Assembly (NCBI GenBank): GCA_905234175.1
Contig: CAJOGX010000018.1
Location: 1-64,000 of the forward strand
From: an uncultured Selenomonadaceae bacterium
Lineage (GTDB): Bacteria > Bacillota > Negativicutes > Selenomonadales > Selenomonadaceae
Length of the DNA stretch: 64,000 nt
Reading direction: 5' to 3'
Below are positions 39,676-49,589 of the stretch, one piece after another; position 1 is the stretch's first letter; every line of letters begins with the position of its first letter. The notes under the pieces are model-generated. The model was not told where the DNA came from. It was given only the letters and a program-made list of their open reading frames with translations, and searched no databases. The position numbers and the translations under genes were made by a program.

Positions 39676-40311
39676 ATGCGGAAATATGAGAAGGAAACCC
39701 ACGAGTACTACAATCTGGTGTATGCGATATTCATCACGCTGTACCCGTTCGGATTGGAGGATTTGCCTAACGAAATCTGGCGCGACATCGCAGGCTACGA
39801 CGGAATGTACCAAATTTCCAACTACGGCAGGGTCAAGAGTTTCAAGTACGGCAAGTGGAGGATTCTCAAACCAAGTTTGCATACCGGTGGCTATCTATAT
39901 GTGACCTTAAGCAAGTATAATAAAGTTAAACATCGGTACATTCATATTCTCGTAGCGAAGGCGTTTATCCCTAATCCCGACGGCAAGCCGGAAGTTGACC
40001 ATCGCTATGGAAATAAGTTCGACAACTACGTTGAAAATCTCCGCTGGGTTACATCAAAAGAAAACTCCAAAAACACGAAAGTATTGGGCTTAAGAAAAAT
40101 TCAGCAGGGTGAGGAACTCGCCAACGCCAGACTCAACGCCGATTTGATTCACGAAATATGCGAAATTCACGTCCCGTATGACAGAGAGTTTGGCGCATCG
40201 GCTCTCGCCAGGAAATACGGCGTCGGCACAACAACTATTTTGAATGTGATAAAAGGCAAAACTTACAAAAATGTTCCGCGCGACGTTGACAAATCCGGCG
40301 AAAAATCGTAA
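39676..40311 (+). CDS. NUMOD4/HNH homing-endonuclease-like protein
   Basis: EIWRDIAGYDGMYQISNYGRVKSF (NUMOD4), VDHRYGNKFDNYVENLRWVTSKENSKN (HNH), C-terminal HTH-like SALARKYGVGTTTILNVIKGKTYKNV. Confidence 0.88.
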   Translation: MRKYEKETHEYYNLVYAIFITLYPFGLEDLPNEIWRDIAGYDGMYQISNYGRVKSFKYGKWRILKPSLHTGGYLYVTLSKYNKVKHRYIHILVAKAFIPNPDGKPEVDHRYGNKFDNYVENLRWVTSKENSKNTKVLGLRKIQQGEELANARLNADLIHEICEIHVPYDREFGASALARKYGVGTTTILNVIKGKTYKNVPRDVDKSGEKS

Positions 40312-40332
40312 ATTAGCGGCGGAGGTGTAGAT

Positions 40333-41577
40333 ATGAATCTCAACGAAGGTTTGATTAAGGACAAACTTATCTATGACGCCGTGCAGGCCGAGCTCAACCG
40401 CCAGCGCAACGGACTTGAAATGATAGCGTCCGAAAATATCGTCAGCAAGGCGGTCATGGAGGCGCAGGGCAGTATATGTACGTTAAAGTACGCTGAGGGA
40501 TATGTAAATAAGAGATACTACGGCGGCTGCGTTAACATTGATGTTATAGAACAGGCGGCAATCGACCGCGCGACTGAACTTTTCGGCGCGAAATTCGCCA
40601 ACGTCCAGCCGCATTCCGGCGCGCAGGCTAACATGGCGGTTTTCATGGCGCTGATTAACATGGGCGATACCGTCCTCAGCATGAATCTTTCGCACGGCGG
40701 ACACCTTAGCCACGGCTCGCCAGTAAATTTCAGCGGGAAATATTATAAAATCGTTCCCTACGGCGTGAGCGAAAAGACCGAGACGATTGACTACGACGAA
40801 CTGGAAAAACTCGCCGTCGAATGCCAGCCCAAACTTATAATCGCCGGCGCCTCCGCCTACAGCCGCATTCTGGACTTTGAACGTTTCGCGGCAATCGCTA
40901 AAAAAGTCGGCGCGTACCTTATGGTTGACATGGCGCATATCGCTGGGCTGATAGCTGGCGGCGCGCACCCTTCGCCGGTTCCCTGCGCCGACGTTGTGAC
41001 TTCCACGACGCACAAATCTTTACGCGGACCGCGCGGCGGCTTTATCCTCTGGAACGACGAAAACCTTACCAAAAAAATTAACAGCGCGGTGTTCCCGCAG
41101 ACTCAAGGGGGCCCATTGGAACACGTCATCGCTGCTAAAGCCGTTGCCTTCGGCGAAGCGCTCCAGCCCGACTTCAAAGACTACGCCGCGCAAATCGTAA
41201 GAAACGCCAAAACCCTCGCTGAAAAACTTTCCGCCGACGGGTTCAGAATCGTTTCCGGCGGCACTGACAACCACTTAATGCTTGTCGACTTGACCAGCAA
41301 AAATCTCACCGGCAAGGAAGCGCAGGCGCTCCTCGAAGACGTAAACATTACCGTCAACAAAAATACAATTCCTTTTGAAAAACTCAGCCCATTCGTCACC
41401 AGCGGTATTCGTATCGGTACGCCCGCACTCACTACGCGCGGTTTCGTTGAAGCCGACATGCTCGAAGTCGCTGACATTATCGCGCTCGTTTTAAACAACC
41501 CCAGCGACGACGCCAAAAAATCTGAAGCCCGCGACAGAGTAGCCGCGCTTTGCAAAAAGTACCCGCTCTACGAATAA
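40333..41577 (+). CDS. glyA: Serine hydroxymethyltransferase
   Basis: [35 protein letters not shown]. Confidence 0.97.
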   Translation: MNLNEGLIKDKLIYDAVQAELNRQRNGLEMIASENIVSKAVMEAQGSICTLKYAEGYVNKRYYGGCVNIDVIEQAAIDRATELFGAKFANVQPHSGAQANMAVFMALINMGDTVLSMNLSHGGHLSHGSPVNFSGKYYKIVPYGVSEKTETIDYDELEKLAVECQPKLIIAGASAYSRILDFERFAAIAKKVGAYLMVDMAHIAGLIAGGAHPSPVPCADVVTSTTHKSLRGPRGGFILWNDENLTKKINSAVFPQTQGGPLEHVIAAKAVAFGEALQPDFKDYAAQIVRNAKTLAEKLSADGFRIVSGGTDNHLMLVDLTSKNLTGKEAQALLEDVNITVNKNTIPFEKLSPFVTSGIRIGTPALTTRGFVEADMLEVADIIALVLNNPSDDAKKSEARDRVAALCKKYPLYE

Positions 41578-41601
41578 AATATTTTTACCGGCAAAAAAAT
41601 C

Positions 41602-41637
41602 AGCGGCAGGCTCCGAATTGAGCTTGTCGCTTTTTTT
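41602..41637 (+). terminator. Rho-independent terminator after glyA
   Basis: AGCGGCAGGCTC-cgaatt-GAGCTTGTCGCTTTTTTT. Confidence 0.75.
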
Positions 41638-41655
41638 ATTGTCAGCGTTCAGAAT

Positions 41656-42900
41656 TTATCCGACGGCGTCTATCGAGGCTTTAACTTTTTCAGCGAAGCC
41701 GGACATTTTCTGCGTGGGAGTTGAGCAGACGGCGACGCGAATACCGAGCTTGAGCGGCACGGCGAAAATTAAATCTTCGTGGAGTTTTTTGCAGACAGCA
41801 CCGGCATTTTCCGTCGGCACGGCGATAAAAAAGCCGCCCTTGTACGGGACAATCTGCAGACCGCATTCCGCCGCCTCGTGAATGAAAATTTCTGCGCGCT
41901 GATTGACAAGCTCACGGAAAATTTTCTGATCTTCCGCCAGTTCCGCGCGAAGAGTTTTATTGCTGTTGATTTTGGTGAACAGAACCTGCGCGCCGTGATT
42001 TATGTTCGACCAGGTAGCGCGGCTGGAATATTTACAGGTTTGCTCGAACTCGGCGATAACGTCCATGTTCGTCGAGAAAGCCGCCAGCGCGCCAGTCCTC
42101 TGCCCGTAGAAAGTGTAGCTCTTCGACATGCTGTAGGCAATCAGCAGCAGAACATTTTCCGGCAGATTGGCGAAATTTTTCATGAAGCTCCACGCAGTTT
42201 CCCTGTCGCCCGCGAAGTCGATATACGCCACGTCAATCAGCAGCGTGATTTTATTTCCCTGCGCCGCGTTCATGCGAATCACGTTCAGAACTTTTTCCCA
42301 CTCGTCGTCGGTAAGCGCGTAGCCCGTAGGATTGTGCGCCGGCGTGTTCAAAATTATCAGCAGGGAATCCTGCCCCTCAAGAATTTCCTCAACCCTGTCA
42401 GAAAAGGCATCGACGTTGAAATTTTTGTAGCCGGCGTCGAAAAGCTTGAAGGTCTCAAGTTTCTTGCCGCTCTCGTTGCAGATAACGCCGTAAGTTCCCC
42501 AGTGCCAGTCCGAAGTCAGAACTTTGTCGCCGCGCTCGGCGTAGTTGGCAATGGCGTGATGAACTGCACCGGTGCCGCCCGAAGTCGCAACGGAACTGAA
42601 GTAGCCTTCAAATTTCGTGCCGCCGAAAATCTGCCGGTAAATGCAGTCAAGATAATCCGCGCGGCCAGAAATCGGTGCGTACGCCGTGAACTCCGACATT
42701 TGCATTTCGCGGAAAACTTTTTCAACCGTCGGCAGTACCGCCAAATTCCCCGCGTCGTCCAGCAGCGTGCCTATCGTCGCGTTCGTAACTTTATCTATGC
42801 CAAATTCTTTTATCGCCGCCTGACACGCCTGCCCCGCCTCGAAGATTGGGTCAACTAATTTTCTGTTGACTGCGTGCGCCGCCGCCATTTGCATTGTCAT
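41656..42900 (-). CDS. PLP-dependent class I aminotransferase (aromatic/aspartate type)
   Basis: LNTPAHNPTGYALTDDEWEKV; AYSMSKSYTFYGQRTGAL. Confidence 0.88.
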   Translation of the reverse strand: MTMQMAAAHAVNRKLVDPIFEAGQACQAAIKEFGIDKVTNATIGTLLDDAGNLAVLPTVEKVFREMQMSEFTAYAPISGRADYLDCIYRQIFGGTKFEGYFSSVATSGGTGAVHHAIANYAERGDKVLTSDWHWGTYGVICNESGKKLETFKLFDAGYKNFNVDAFSDRVEEILEGQDSLLIILNTPAHNPTGYALTDDEWEKVLNVIRMNAAQGNKITLLIDVAYIDFAGDRETAWSFMKNFANLPENVLLLIAYSMSKSYTFYGQRTGALAAFSTNMDVIAEFEQTCKYSSRATWSNINHGAQVLFTKINSNKTLRAELAEDQKIFRELVNQRAEIFIHEAAECGLQIVPYKGGFFIAVPTENAGAVCKKLHEDLIFAVPLKLGIRVAVCSTPTQKMSGFAEKVKASIDAVG

Positions 42901-43078
42901 TTAAATTTTTGCTCCCTTCAGTGGAAAAATCACCACCGCCAATTATAACCTTTCGCGCAGATTTAGCAAAGCTTTTCGCAAATGTATTCACGTATTCAAC
43001 TAAAAAAGCCCCAGCGGAATTTTCTCCGCCGGAACCGTGAGGTTCGATTTGAAATCAGGTGATGGATTTGTGCTGAAC

Positions 43079-43258
43079 TCAATCGTAGTAAATTTCTTCG
43101 ACAATCTTCGCGACGTTCGCTCCACCGTTGCCGTCGGTTACGCTCATGCGCCGGAACGCTTTGATAGCGTCTTCGGACTGTTTCGCGGTGCCGCCCGCAA
43201 CTTTATCAAGCTGCTCGTCGTCTAGAATTTCCTCTTCGAGGATTTTTTCTTCAGCCAT
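43079..43258 (-). CDS. Small VAGG-leader peptide (RiPP/bacteriocin precursor-like)
   Basis: Hand translation: MAEEKILEEEILDDEQLDKVAGGTAKQSEDAIKAFRRMSVTDGNGGANVAKIVEEIYYD*; below the ORF-track length threshold. Confidence 0.7.
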   Translation of the reverse strand: MAEEKILEEEILDDEQLDKVAGGTAKQSEDAIKAFRRMSVTDGNGGANVAKIVEEIYYD

Positions 43259-43312
43259 TTTTAAAATCTCCCTTCAATCAGCGCCGCCGGAGCTGTGGGG
43301 TTCGGTTTGAAA

Positions 43313-43648
43313 TCAGTCGGTGAATTTGTCATCACGCTGACCATCTTTGTAATAAAGCTTATTGACGATTTTCCATGCGCCTTCCTGCCCAATATTCCCC
43401 TCGAAGCCGGCAGCATAGTATTCATTTTTCTTGCCCCAGTTGCCGCCGTGCGTTTTGACAGTAATGCCGAAGAGTGCGAAGGCTCTTTCGAGGAGACCGG
43501 TGTCATGGAGATTCGCGGAGGCGGGAATTACGCCCATTCTCTTAAAAGCGCTGAGGTCGTCTTCGATTTGCTGTTCGGTGCCGCCCGCAACCTGATCGAG
43601 CTGCTCGTCTTTGAGAATTTCGTCTTTGAGAATTTTTTCTTCTGCCAT
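43313..43648 (-). CDS. VAGG-leader peptide with AFALFGI-type core
   Basis: MAEEKILKDEILKDEQLDQVAGGTEQQIEDDLSAFKRMGV...LLERAFALFGI...GAWKIVNKLYYKD. Confidence 0.75.
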   Translation of the reverse strand: MAEEKILKDEILKDEQLDQVAGGTEQQIEDDLSAFKRMGVIPASANLHDTGLLERAFALFGITVKTHGGNWGKKNEYYAAGFEGNIGQEGAWKIVNKLYYKDGQRDDKFTD

Positions 43649-43723
43649 GTTTATTACTTCCTTTCAAACTTTCTGCCATTTATACGCTGGGAGCGTCAAA
43701 ATATTAAGCGCCGGAAAAATTTT

Positions 43724-44017
43724 TTAGAAACCGTTGAACGTGCCGCGCGTAACCTTGAGCGGGTCTTCCACTCTAGCTTTAACTTCGGGGCTCAGCGACG
43801 CAAACAGCGCCATAAATTTCCGGTCTATGCTTTGTTTTATATCCTTGAAGGTGCTGGCGTCGCCAAACCCGCCGAGATTTTCAGAGTTCGAAATATCGTT
43901 TTCCATCGAATACGCGAAGCCGCCCGCTACCTTATCAAGCTGATTATCGCTGAGCTTTTCGCCTTTGCGAATTTTTTTGCTGAGCTGTTCGTCTTTGAGA
44001 ACTTTTTCTTCAGCCAT
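43724..44017 (-). CDS. VAGG-leader peptide
   Basis: MAEEKVLKDEQLSKKIRKGEKLSDNQLDKVAGGFAYSMEND...; 5' UTR duplicated relative to 43313..43648. Confidence 0.7.
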   Translation of the reverse strand: MAEEKVLKDEQLSKKIRKGEKLSDNQLDKVAGGFAYSMENDISNSENLGGFGDASTFKDIKQSIDRKFMALFASLSPEVKARVEDPLKVTRGTFNGF

Positions 44018-44103
44018 TTTCAAAATCTCCCTTCAAGCTTTCTGCAGTTTATACGCATGGCGCGCCAGAATATTAAGCGCCAGAAAAATTATACAGCTGA
44101 ATT

Positions 44104-44700
44104 TCAGAAGTGTAAAGCGACGCGCGAAATTTTTTCAGCAACCGCCTGCATGGGCGCCGTCGGCATGTAAGTCTGAATCATGTTGCGCATAACTTCGCGG
44201 AAATCGTCGGCGTCGGTGAAAGTTTGCGTGCCGTAAAATTTCTGACCTAGCGGATATTTTTTGCTGGAATTGTACGGCGTCGACAGCGTGACGGTGCGCT
44301 CCGCCATGTTGAGGATAAAACCCGAAAGACAGGCAATGGTATCGCCGTCGTCGTTTTCCCTGCGCGCCCTGCCGACGGGAGCAAATCTGTTTTCCGGCGC
44401 GTCAGCAAACTGCGGCAGAAGTTCCATGAGCTCTTCCGGCGTGAAACTTTCAAAAATCTTGTCGTTTATAAAAACCGACCGGCAAAAAGTTCTTCCGACC
44501 GGCAAGTAAAATCGATATGCCGCCGCCAGCAACCGCGTCAAGCTCTTCGTGGCCGAGTTCTTCAGCGGGCAGGAGGAAGTAAATCACGTCGGCGGAATTT
44601 TGCACGAAGCGGAGTTCCTTGCCTGCGAGAGAATTTCGGCGCTGGCGTTGGAAGGTTCAGGGAGCACGACGTACTGAGCGCGAGCACGGCGGCGGGTGCG
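44104..44700 (-). pseudogene. Decayed NHLP-like (nitrile hydratase leader peptide-type) precursor
   Basis: Frame fragments ...SLAGKELRFVQNSADVIYFLLPAEELGHEELDAVAGGG... and, in another frame, YLPVGRTFCRSVFINDKIFESFTPEELMELLPQF... Confidence 0.55.
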
Positions 44701-44746
44701 CGCTTAATTTACAAATAAAAAATGCGCCGAGGATTTTCCCCCAGCG

Positions 44747-44980
44747 CTAAAAAGTAGTCGGCAGGTAACCGGCTTTGTACCTGTCAAGAATAATTTTCCA
44801 GGCGGCGTCACTGCTAATTTCCGCGCCGTTAAATTTGTATCTGCCGTCGCTGAAATTATCAATTCCAAAAAGCGCGAAGGCTCTGCGCAAAGCTCCGGCG
44901 TCGCGGATACCGGCGCGCCCGCGCAGTACGCCCAAATCTTTGAACTTGCGAATATCAGATTCAGTCTGCGAAAAATTCAT
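44747..44980 (-). CDS. Leaderless paralogue of the AFALFGI peptide
   Basis: MNFSQTESDIRKFKDLGVLRGRAGIRDAGALRRAFALFGIDNFSDGRYKFNGAEISSDAAWKIILDRYKAG; aligns with 43313..43648 core. Confidence 0.65.
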   Translation of the reverse strand: MNFSQTESDIRKFKDLGVLRGRAGIRDAGALRRAFALFGIDNFSDGRYKFNGAEISSDAAWKIILDRYKAGYLPTTF

Positions 44981-46193
44981 CGTGAATGGCGTTGACGGCC
45001 TCGGTAAGCTGGGAGGCTTTGATAAGGCATGACACGCTGATTTCGGAGGTGCTGATAATGTCAATGTTCACGTCAGCGCTGGCGAGGGCGCCGAACATTC
45101 GCGCGGCGATACCAGGCTTGCCGAGCATACCGGCGCCAACGATTGAAACTTTCGCCACGTCTTCTTCGATAAGCACGGTGGCGGCGTTAATTTCTTCAGC
45201 GACGCGGTTGATAACTTTTTTGGCTTCGGGCAGGTCGTTCAGCGCGATTGTGAAAACCATGTCGGTGATATTTCTTTCGAGGTTGCGAATGCTCTGGACA
45301 ATCATGTCAACATCGATATTGGCGTAGGCGAGCGCGGCAAAAATTTTGTGCGCAACGCCAGGAACATTTTCTACGCCGAGCACGGCGATTTTGGCAACTT
45401 TCTGGTCGTGCGCCACGCCGCGAATTTCAAAATCTTTATCTTCCAAAGTGTAATCCTCCCTGATAATCGTGCCGATTTTGTCGTTGAAAGTCGAGCGGAC
45501 GTGAATTGGAATGTTGAAGTACTGACCCATTTCGACGGAACGCGGCTGCATGACGCCGGCGCCGAGGCGGGCAAGTTCCAGCATTTCGCGATAGGTAATT
45601 TCCCGCATCTTGCGCGCATTTTTGACGACGCGAGGGTCAGCGGAGTAAACGCCGTCAACGTCCGTGAAAATTTCGCACTCGTCCGCTTTTAAAGCGCCAG
45701 CCAGCGCAACCGCCGAAGTATCCGAGCCGCCGCGCCCCAGCGTCACGGGGTTGCCGAATTTATCTGCGCCCTGAAAGCCGGCGACGACGACGATGTTTCC
45801 CCTGTTAAGCTCCTCGATAACTCGCGCGGGCTCTATCCCCAAAATTCTGCCCTTCGTGTGCACGGAGTTCGTCCGCATTCCAGCCATCGCGCCGGTAAGT
45901 GAAATTGCGTGGTGCCCAAGTTTCTGAAAAGCCATCGCCAGCAGCGCGATTGAAATCTGTTCGCCGGTCGTCAGCAGCATATCCATTTCGCGGGAATACT
46001 GCGCGCGGTACGGCTGATTGTCAATGCCTTCCGCCAGCGTGATAAGATTATCGGTAGCGTCGCCCATCGCCGAAACGACGACGACGATTTTATCATCGGG
46101 ATTTTTTTCGCTCAAAATGCGGCGCGCCACGTTCAGAATTTTTTCCGTCGTAGCAACTGAACTGCCGCCGAATTTTTTTACAATCAGAGCCAA
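44961..46193 (-). CDS. lysC: Aspartate kinase
   Basis: MALIVKKFGGSSVATTEKI; two ACT domains. Confidence 0.97.
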   Translation of the reverse strand: MALIVKKFGGSSVATTEKILNVARRILSEKNPDDKIVVVVSAMGDATDNLITLAEGIDNQPYRAQYSREMDMLLTTGEQISIALLAMAFQKLGHHAISLTGAMAGMRTNSVHTKGRILGIEPARVIEELNRGNIVVVAGFQGADKFGNPVTLGRGGSDTSAVALAGALKADECEIFTDVDGVYSADPRVVKNARKMREITYREMLELARLGAGVMQPRSVEMGQYFNIPIHVRSTFNDKIGTIIREDYTLEDKDFEIRGVAHDQKVAKIAVLGVENVPGVAHKIFAALAYANIDVDMIVQSIRNLERNITDMVFTIALNDLPEAKKVINRVAEEINAATVLIEEDVAKVSIVGAGMLGKPGIAARMFGALASADVNIDIISTSEISVSCLIKASQLTEAVNAIHDEFFAD

Positions 46194-46251
46194 TTTTCCT
46201 GCCTCCTTGAGGATGAAACTTCCGCTATTCTAACAAACTTTCCGCGCCGCG

Positions 46252-46704
46252 TCAATTCTGCGCCAAATGCGAATTATAGTAGCGCGGGTCGCCGGAAACT
46301 TCCGCAAGTATCCAGTCCGGCAGCTCAACTTTTTCTTCCGCCGACTCAAGTTCAACTTCCGCCAGAATCAAACCTTCGTGCCGCCCTTCAAAAAAATCTA
46401 CTTCCCAGATATGACCGGCGTGCTCAACTTTGCAGCGCGTCTTACTAAGCACGAACGGCGCGGCGATTTTCAAAAGTTCCACGGCGTCAGCGTGCGGAAT
46501 TTCGTATTCAAATTCGTTGCGGACAATCCCGACGTTTGCAGTTTTTACCGACAGGAAGCCGCGATTATTTTTCGTGCGGACGCGGACGGTGCGGGCGGGC
46601 TCCGTTGAAAGATAACCCTGAGAAATTTTCGCGCCGCCGGTAAGATTCAGCGCGGCGATTTTTTCTGCGTCGACAAGAAATTTCCGCTCGATTTCAAGCG
46701 CCAT
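46252..46704 (-). CDS. CYTH domain protein
   Basis: MALEIERKFLVD ... GYLSTEPARTVRVR..; VEHAGHIWEVDFFEGRHEGLILAEVELES. Confidence 0.9.
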   Translation of the reverse strand: MALEIERKFLVDAEKIAALNLTGGAKISQGYLSTEPARTVRVRTKNNRGFLSVKTANVGIVRNEFEYEIPHADAVELLKIAAPFVLSKTRCKVEHAGHIWEVDFFEGRHEGLILAEVELESAEEKVELPDWILAEVSGDPRYYNSHLAQN

Positions 46705-46820
46705 AAAAATCCCTCCAGTTCCGGCAATGATAATGCGGCGGCGAATTTTTGTAAAGCCTTGCGAAATTTTGACAACGCTGGTAAAATTACGGAAAACATT
46801 TTGGAAGGCGGTAAGACGGC

Positions 46821-48278
46821 GTGGCTTACGAAGCACTTTATACGCGCGGGCGGCCGAAAAATCTGGCGCAGCTCGTCGGGCAGGAACACATTGCGAAGGC
46901 GCTGGCGCGCGCGGTTATGAGCAACCGGCTTTCGCACGCCTATCTTTTAGTCGGCACGCGCGGCACCGGCAAAACTTCTACCGCCCGCCTGCTCGCTAAA
47001 ACTATGAACTGCGAAGCCGTCCTCAACGCGCAGAAAACCGGCAAGCCTCTGACGGCGAACGATATTCCTTGCGGAAAATGCGCCGCCTGCCTGTCAATCG
47101 ATTCTTCGTCAGATAACGTGGAGTTCGACGCCGCGTCCAATCGTTCCGTTGAAGACATCACGCGGCTTTTATCGACGGCGTACCTCGCGCCGCTCCAATC
47201 GCGCGTCAAAACTTTTATCATCGACGAAATTCACATGCTATCGAACGAGGCGATAAATTCAATCCTCAAGCTAATCGAAGAGCCGCCGCCCAACGTTGCG
47301 TTTTTCCTCGCGACGACCGAGCTCAACAAAGTTCCAATGACAATCCGTTCGCGCTGCCAGGTTTTGAACTTCCGGCTTATCCCGCCAGAAAGAATTGAAC
47401 CGTACCTGCAGAAACTCGCCGCGCGGCTTGAAGTCGAACTGGAAGACGCCGCCGCTAAGAAAATCGCCCGCCTCGCTGAAGGCTCAATGCGCGACGCTAT
47501 CACCTATCTCGACCAGTGCTACTCGATGGCTGACAAAAAAATTTCGCTCGACGACGTAAACGAAACGCTCGGGCTCGTTTCCGACGCTGATTTGGACGAA
47601 ATTATTTCCGCCGTCAAGTCTCAAAATCGCGCGGACGTTGCAAAGTCAGTCGGGCAAGCGTTTCAGTCCGGCTTATCTTCAATCTCAATCGCCGAAGCGC
47701 TGATAACGCGGCTGCGCGATTTGGAATTTGAAATTCTTGGGCGGCAAAACGATTCGGAACTTCGGACGTTCGACAGATTCGTTGACGCGCTAAGGAAGGC
47801 CGCGCTGGAAATGCAAAGCTCCGGCGTGCCGGATATAATTTTGGAAATGACGCTGATGAAACTCGCCGCGCCGGAATTTGTGCCAGCCGCGCAGGTTCCC
47901 GCCGCCGTAAATATTCCCAGCGCCGCCAAAACTCTCACCGGCGACCTTGACGCTGATAAAAAAATTCTCTATGATATTATCGACAAGAGCAGCGTTGCCA
48001 TGCGCGGTTTTTTGCTTGAATCAAATTTCACGCAGACTTCCGCCGATGCCGTTACGCTGACTTTCAAGAAAAAATTTGCGTGCGAAATGTTTGAGACAGG
48101 TGGTCGCGCTGAACTCGAAAAATTTTTCGCGCAGGAATTTGGGCGCAAGATTAAAATTGAAACTGCGGTCGACGAAAATATTTCTGACGCGGCGCTGGAA
48201 CGCGCTGCCCCTGAGCACAGGGAATTTCTTAAAAAGACGATGGATATTTTCCAAACAGATACATTTGAAAAAATTTGA
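46821..48278 (+). CDS. dnaX: DNA polymerase III subunit gamma/tau (GTG start)
   Basis: ALYTRGRPKNLAQLVGQEHIAKALARAV; GTRGTGKTSTARLLAKTMNC. Confidence 0.96.
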   Translation: MAYEALYTRGRPKNLAQLVGQEHIAKALARAVMSNRLSHAYLLVGTRGTGKTSTARLLAKTMNCEAVLNAQKTGKPLTANDIPCGKCAACLSIDSSSDNVEFDAASNRSVEDITRLLSTAYLAPLQSRVKTFIIDEIHMLSNEAINSILKLIEEPPPNVAFFLATTELNKVPMTIRSRCQVLNFRLIPPERIEPYLQKLAARLEVELEDAAAKKIARLAEGSMRDAITYLDQCYSMADKKISLDDVNETLGLVSDADLDEIISAVKSQNRADVAKSVGQAFQSGLSSISIAEALITRLRDLEFEILGRQNDSELRTFDRFVDALRKAALEMQSSGVPDIILEMTLMKLAAPEFVPAAQVPAAVNIPSAAKTLTGDLDADKKILYDIIDKSSVAMRGFLLESNFTQTSADAVTLTFKKKFACEMFETGGRAELEKFFAQEFGRKIKIETAVDENISDAALERAAPEHREFLKKTMDIFQTDTFEKI

Positions 48279-48294
48279 CAGGGAGAGTTGATTT

Positions 48295-48687
48295 ATGGCA
48301 CAAAATGCAGGCGGCTTCAATCTCGGCGAAATTATCAAGCAGGCGCAGATTCTGCAGCAGAACTTCGAGGCTAACAAGCAGAAACTCAAGCAGGAAACTG
48401 CAACGGCGTCCGTTGGCGGCAACATGGTCACGGCGACGGTTGACGGCGAAAAAAATCTCAAGGAAATTAAAATTTCGCCGGAACTTCTGAGCGAAGATGT
48501 CAACACGATTGAAGACCTTATCGTCAGCGCAGTCAACGCCGCGAACGTCGAAATTGAAAAGAAAATCAACGCGAACATGGCGGCCTTCGCTGGCAACGCG
48601 CTCGGCGGGCTCGGCGGCGCCAACGGCCTCGGCGATATGGCGGACATGCTCGGCAACCTGCTCGGCGGCGGCGCTCCTAAAAAATAA
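48295..48687 (+). CDS. ybaB: YbaB/EbfC nucleoid-associated protein
   Basis: 130 aa downstream of dnaX; GGNMVTATVDGEKNLKEIKISPELL. Confidence 0.93.
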   Translation: MAQNAGGFNLGEIIKQAQILQQNFEANKQKLKQETATASVGGNMVTATVDGEKNLKEIKISPELLSEDVNTIEDLIVSAVNAANVEIEKKINANMAAFAGNALGGLGGANGLGDMADMLGNLLGGGAPKK

Positions 48688-48815
48688 TACACGGCTCGTA
48701 ATTTTCCCTGCCGCTCAGTTTCGGGCGGCTTTTTTGTTAAAAAATTTTCGCGCGGCACTTTAAAACTCCGGCGTTTCGCTGTATAATTTCTAAAAATTTT
48801 AAGGAGGAAATTCCC

Positions 48816-49586
48816 ATGCCAACTATAAGAAAAGAATCTTTCGGCGCGCTAAGCGACGGCCGCGAAACTCTCGCCTACATTCTTCGTAACACCAAGGGCA
48901 ACGAGCTCAAAGTTACCGACTACGGCGCGCGTATCGTCTCCATGCGTTTCCGCGACAAAAATTTTGACAACAAATTCCTGCTCAAATCTTACCCCGACGC
49001 CAGCGGCTACGAAAACGACTGCGAAGCCGGTATCGTCTACGTGGACGGCGACGCCAAAAAGTTCGCGCAGATTATCTGGAACACCGAAATTTTCACCGAA
49101 GGCGTCCGCTTCACCGCCGAAGTCGACGGCACCAGCGCCGAAATCGTCTACAGCCTCTCCAACGATAACGAAATCAGCATAAAGTACAGGGCAACCGGCG
49201 CCAGCGATATTTCTACCCAGCTCGTCTTCAGCGCCGACGCTCTGCCCGACCCGACCGCGAAAATCTTCGACGAAAATTCTTCCAGCGGCAAAATTTCCGG
49301 CGCCAATTCCTACGCGATTCTCGATAAGCCCGCCAGCGTTGAAATGGAACTCGGCATGTTCGGCTACGATATCGGCTGCCCAATCGACTACCTTGACGGC
49401 GGACTCAAAAACGCCGCCGAAATTCTCTCCGACGCCGCCAGTATCCTCACGCTCGTTTACGCAACCCAAAACAATCTCCACATCGCCGAACACGACGGCG
49501 GCTACGCGATTAAAACCAGCGGCGCTAAAAATTCCGACGGAGTTGTCAGCGGCCAGACCGTTTACGTTTTCAAAAACCGCCGCTAA
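48816..49586 (+). CDS. Aldose 1-epimerase-like protein
   Basis: SFGALSDGRETLAYILRNTKGNELKVTDYGARIVSM. Confidence 0.65.
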   Translation: MPTIRKESFGALSDGRETLAYILRNTKGNELKVTDYGARIVSMRFRDKNFDNKFLLKSYPDASGYENDCEAGIVYVDGDAKKFAQIIWNTEIFTEGVRFTAEVDGTSAEIVYSLSNDNEISIKYRATGASDISTQLVFSADALPDPTAKIFDENSSSGKISGANSYAILDKPASVEMELGMFGYDIGCPIDYLDGGLKNAAEILSDAASILTLVYATQNNLHIAEHDGGYAIKTSGAKNSDGVVSGQTVYVFKNRR

Positions 49587-49589
49587 GCC

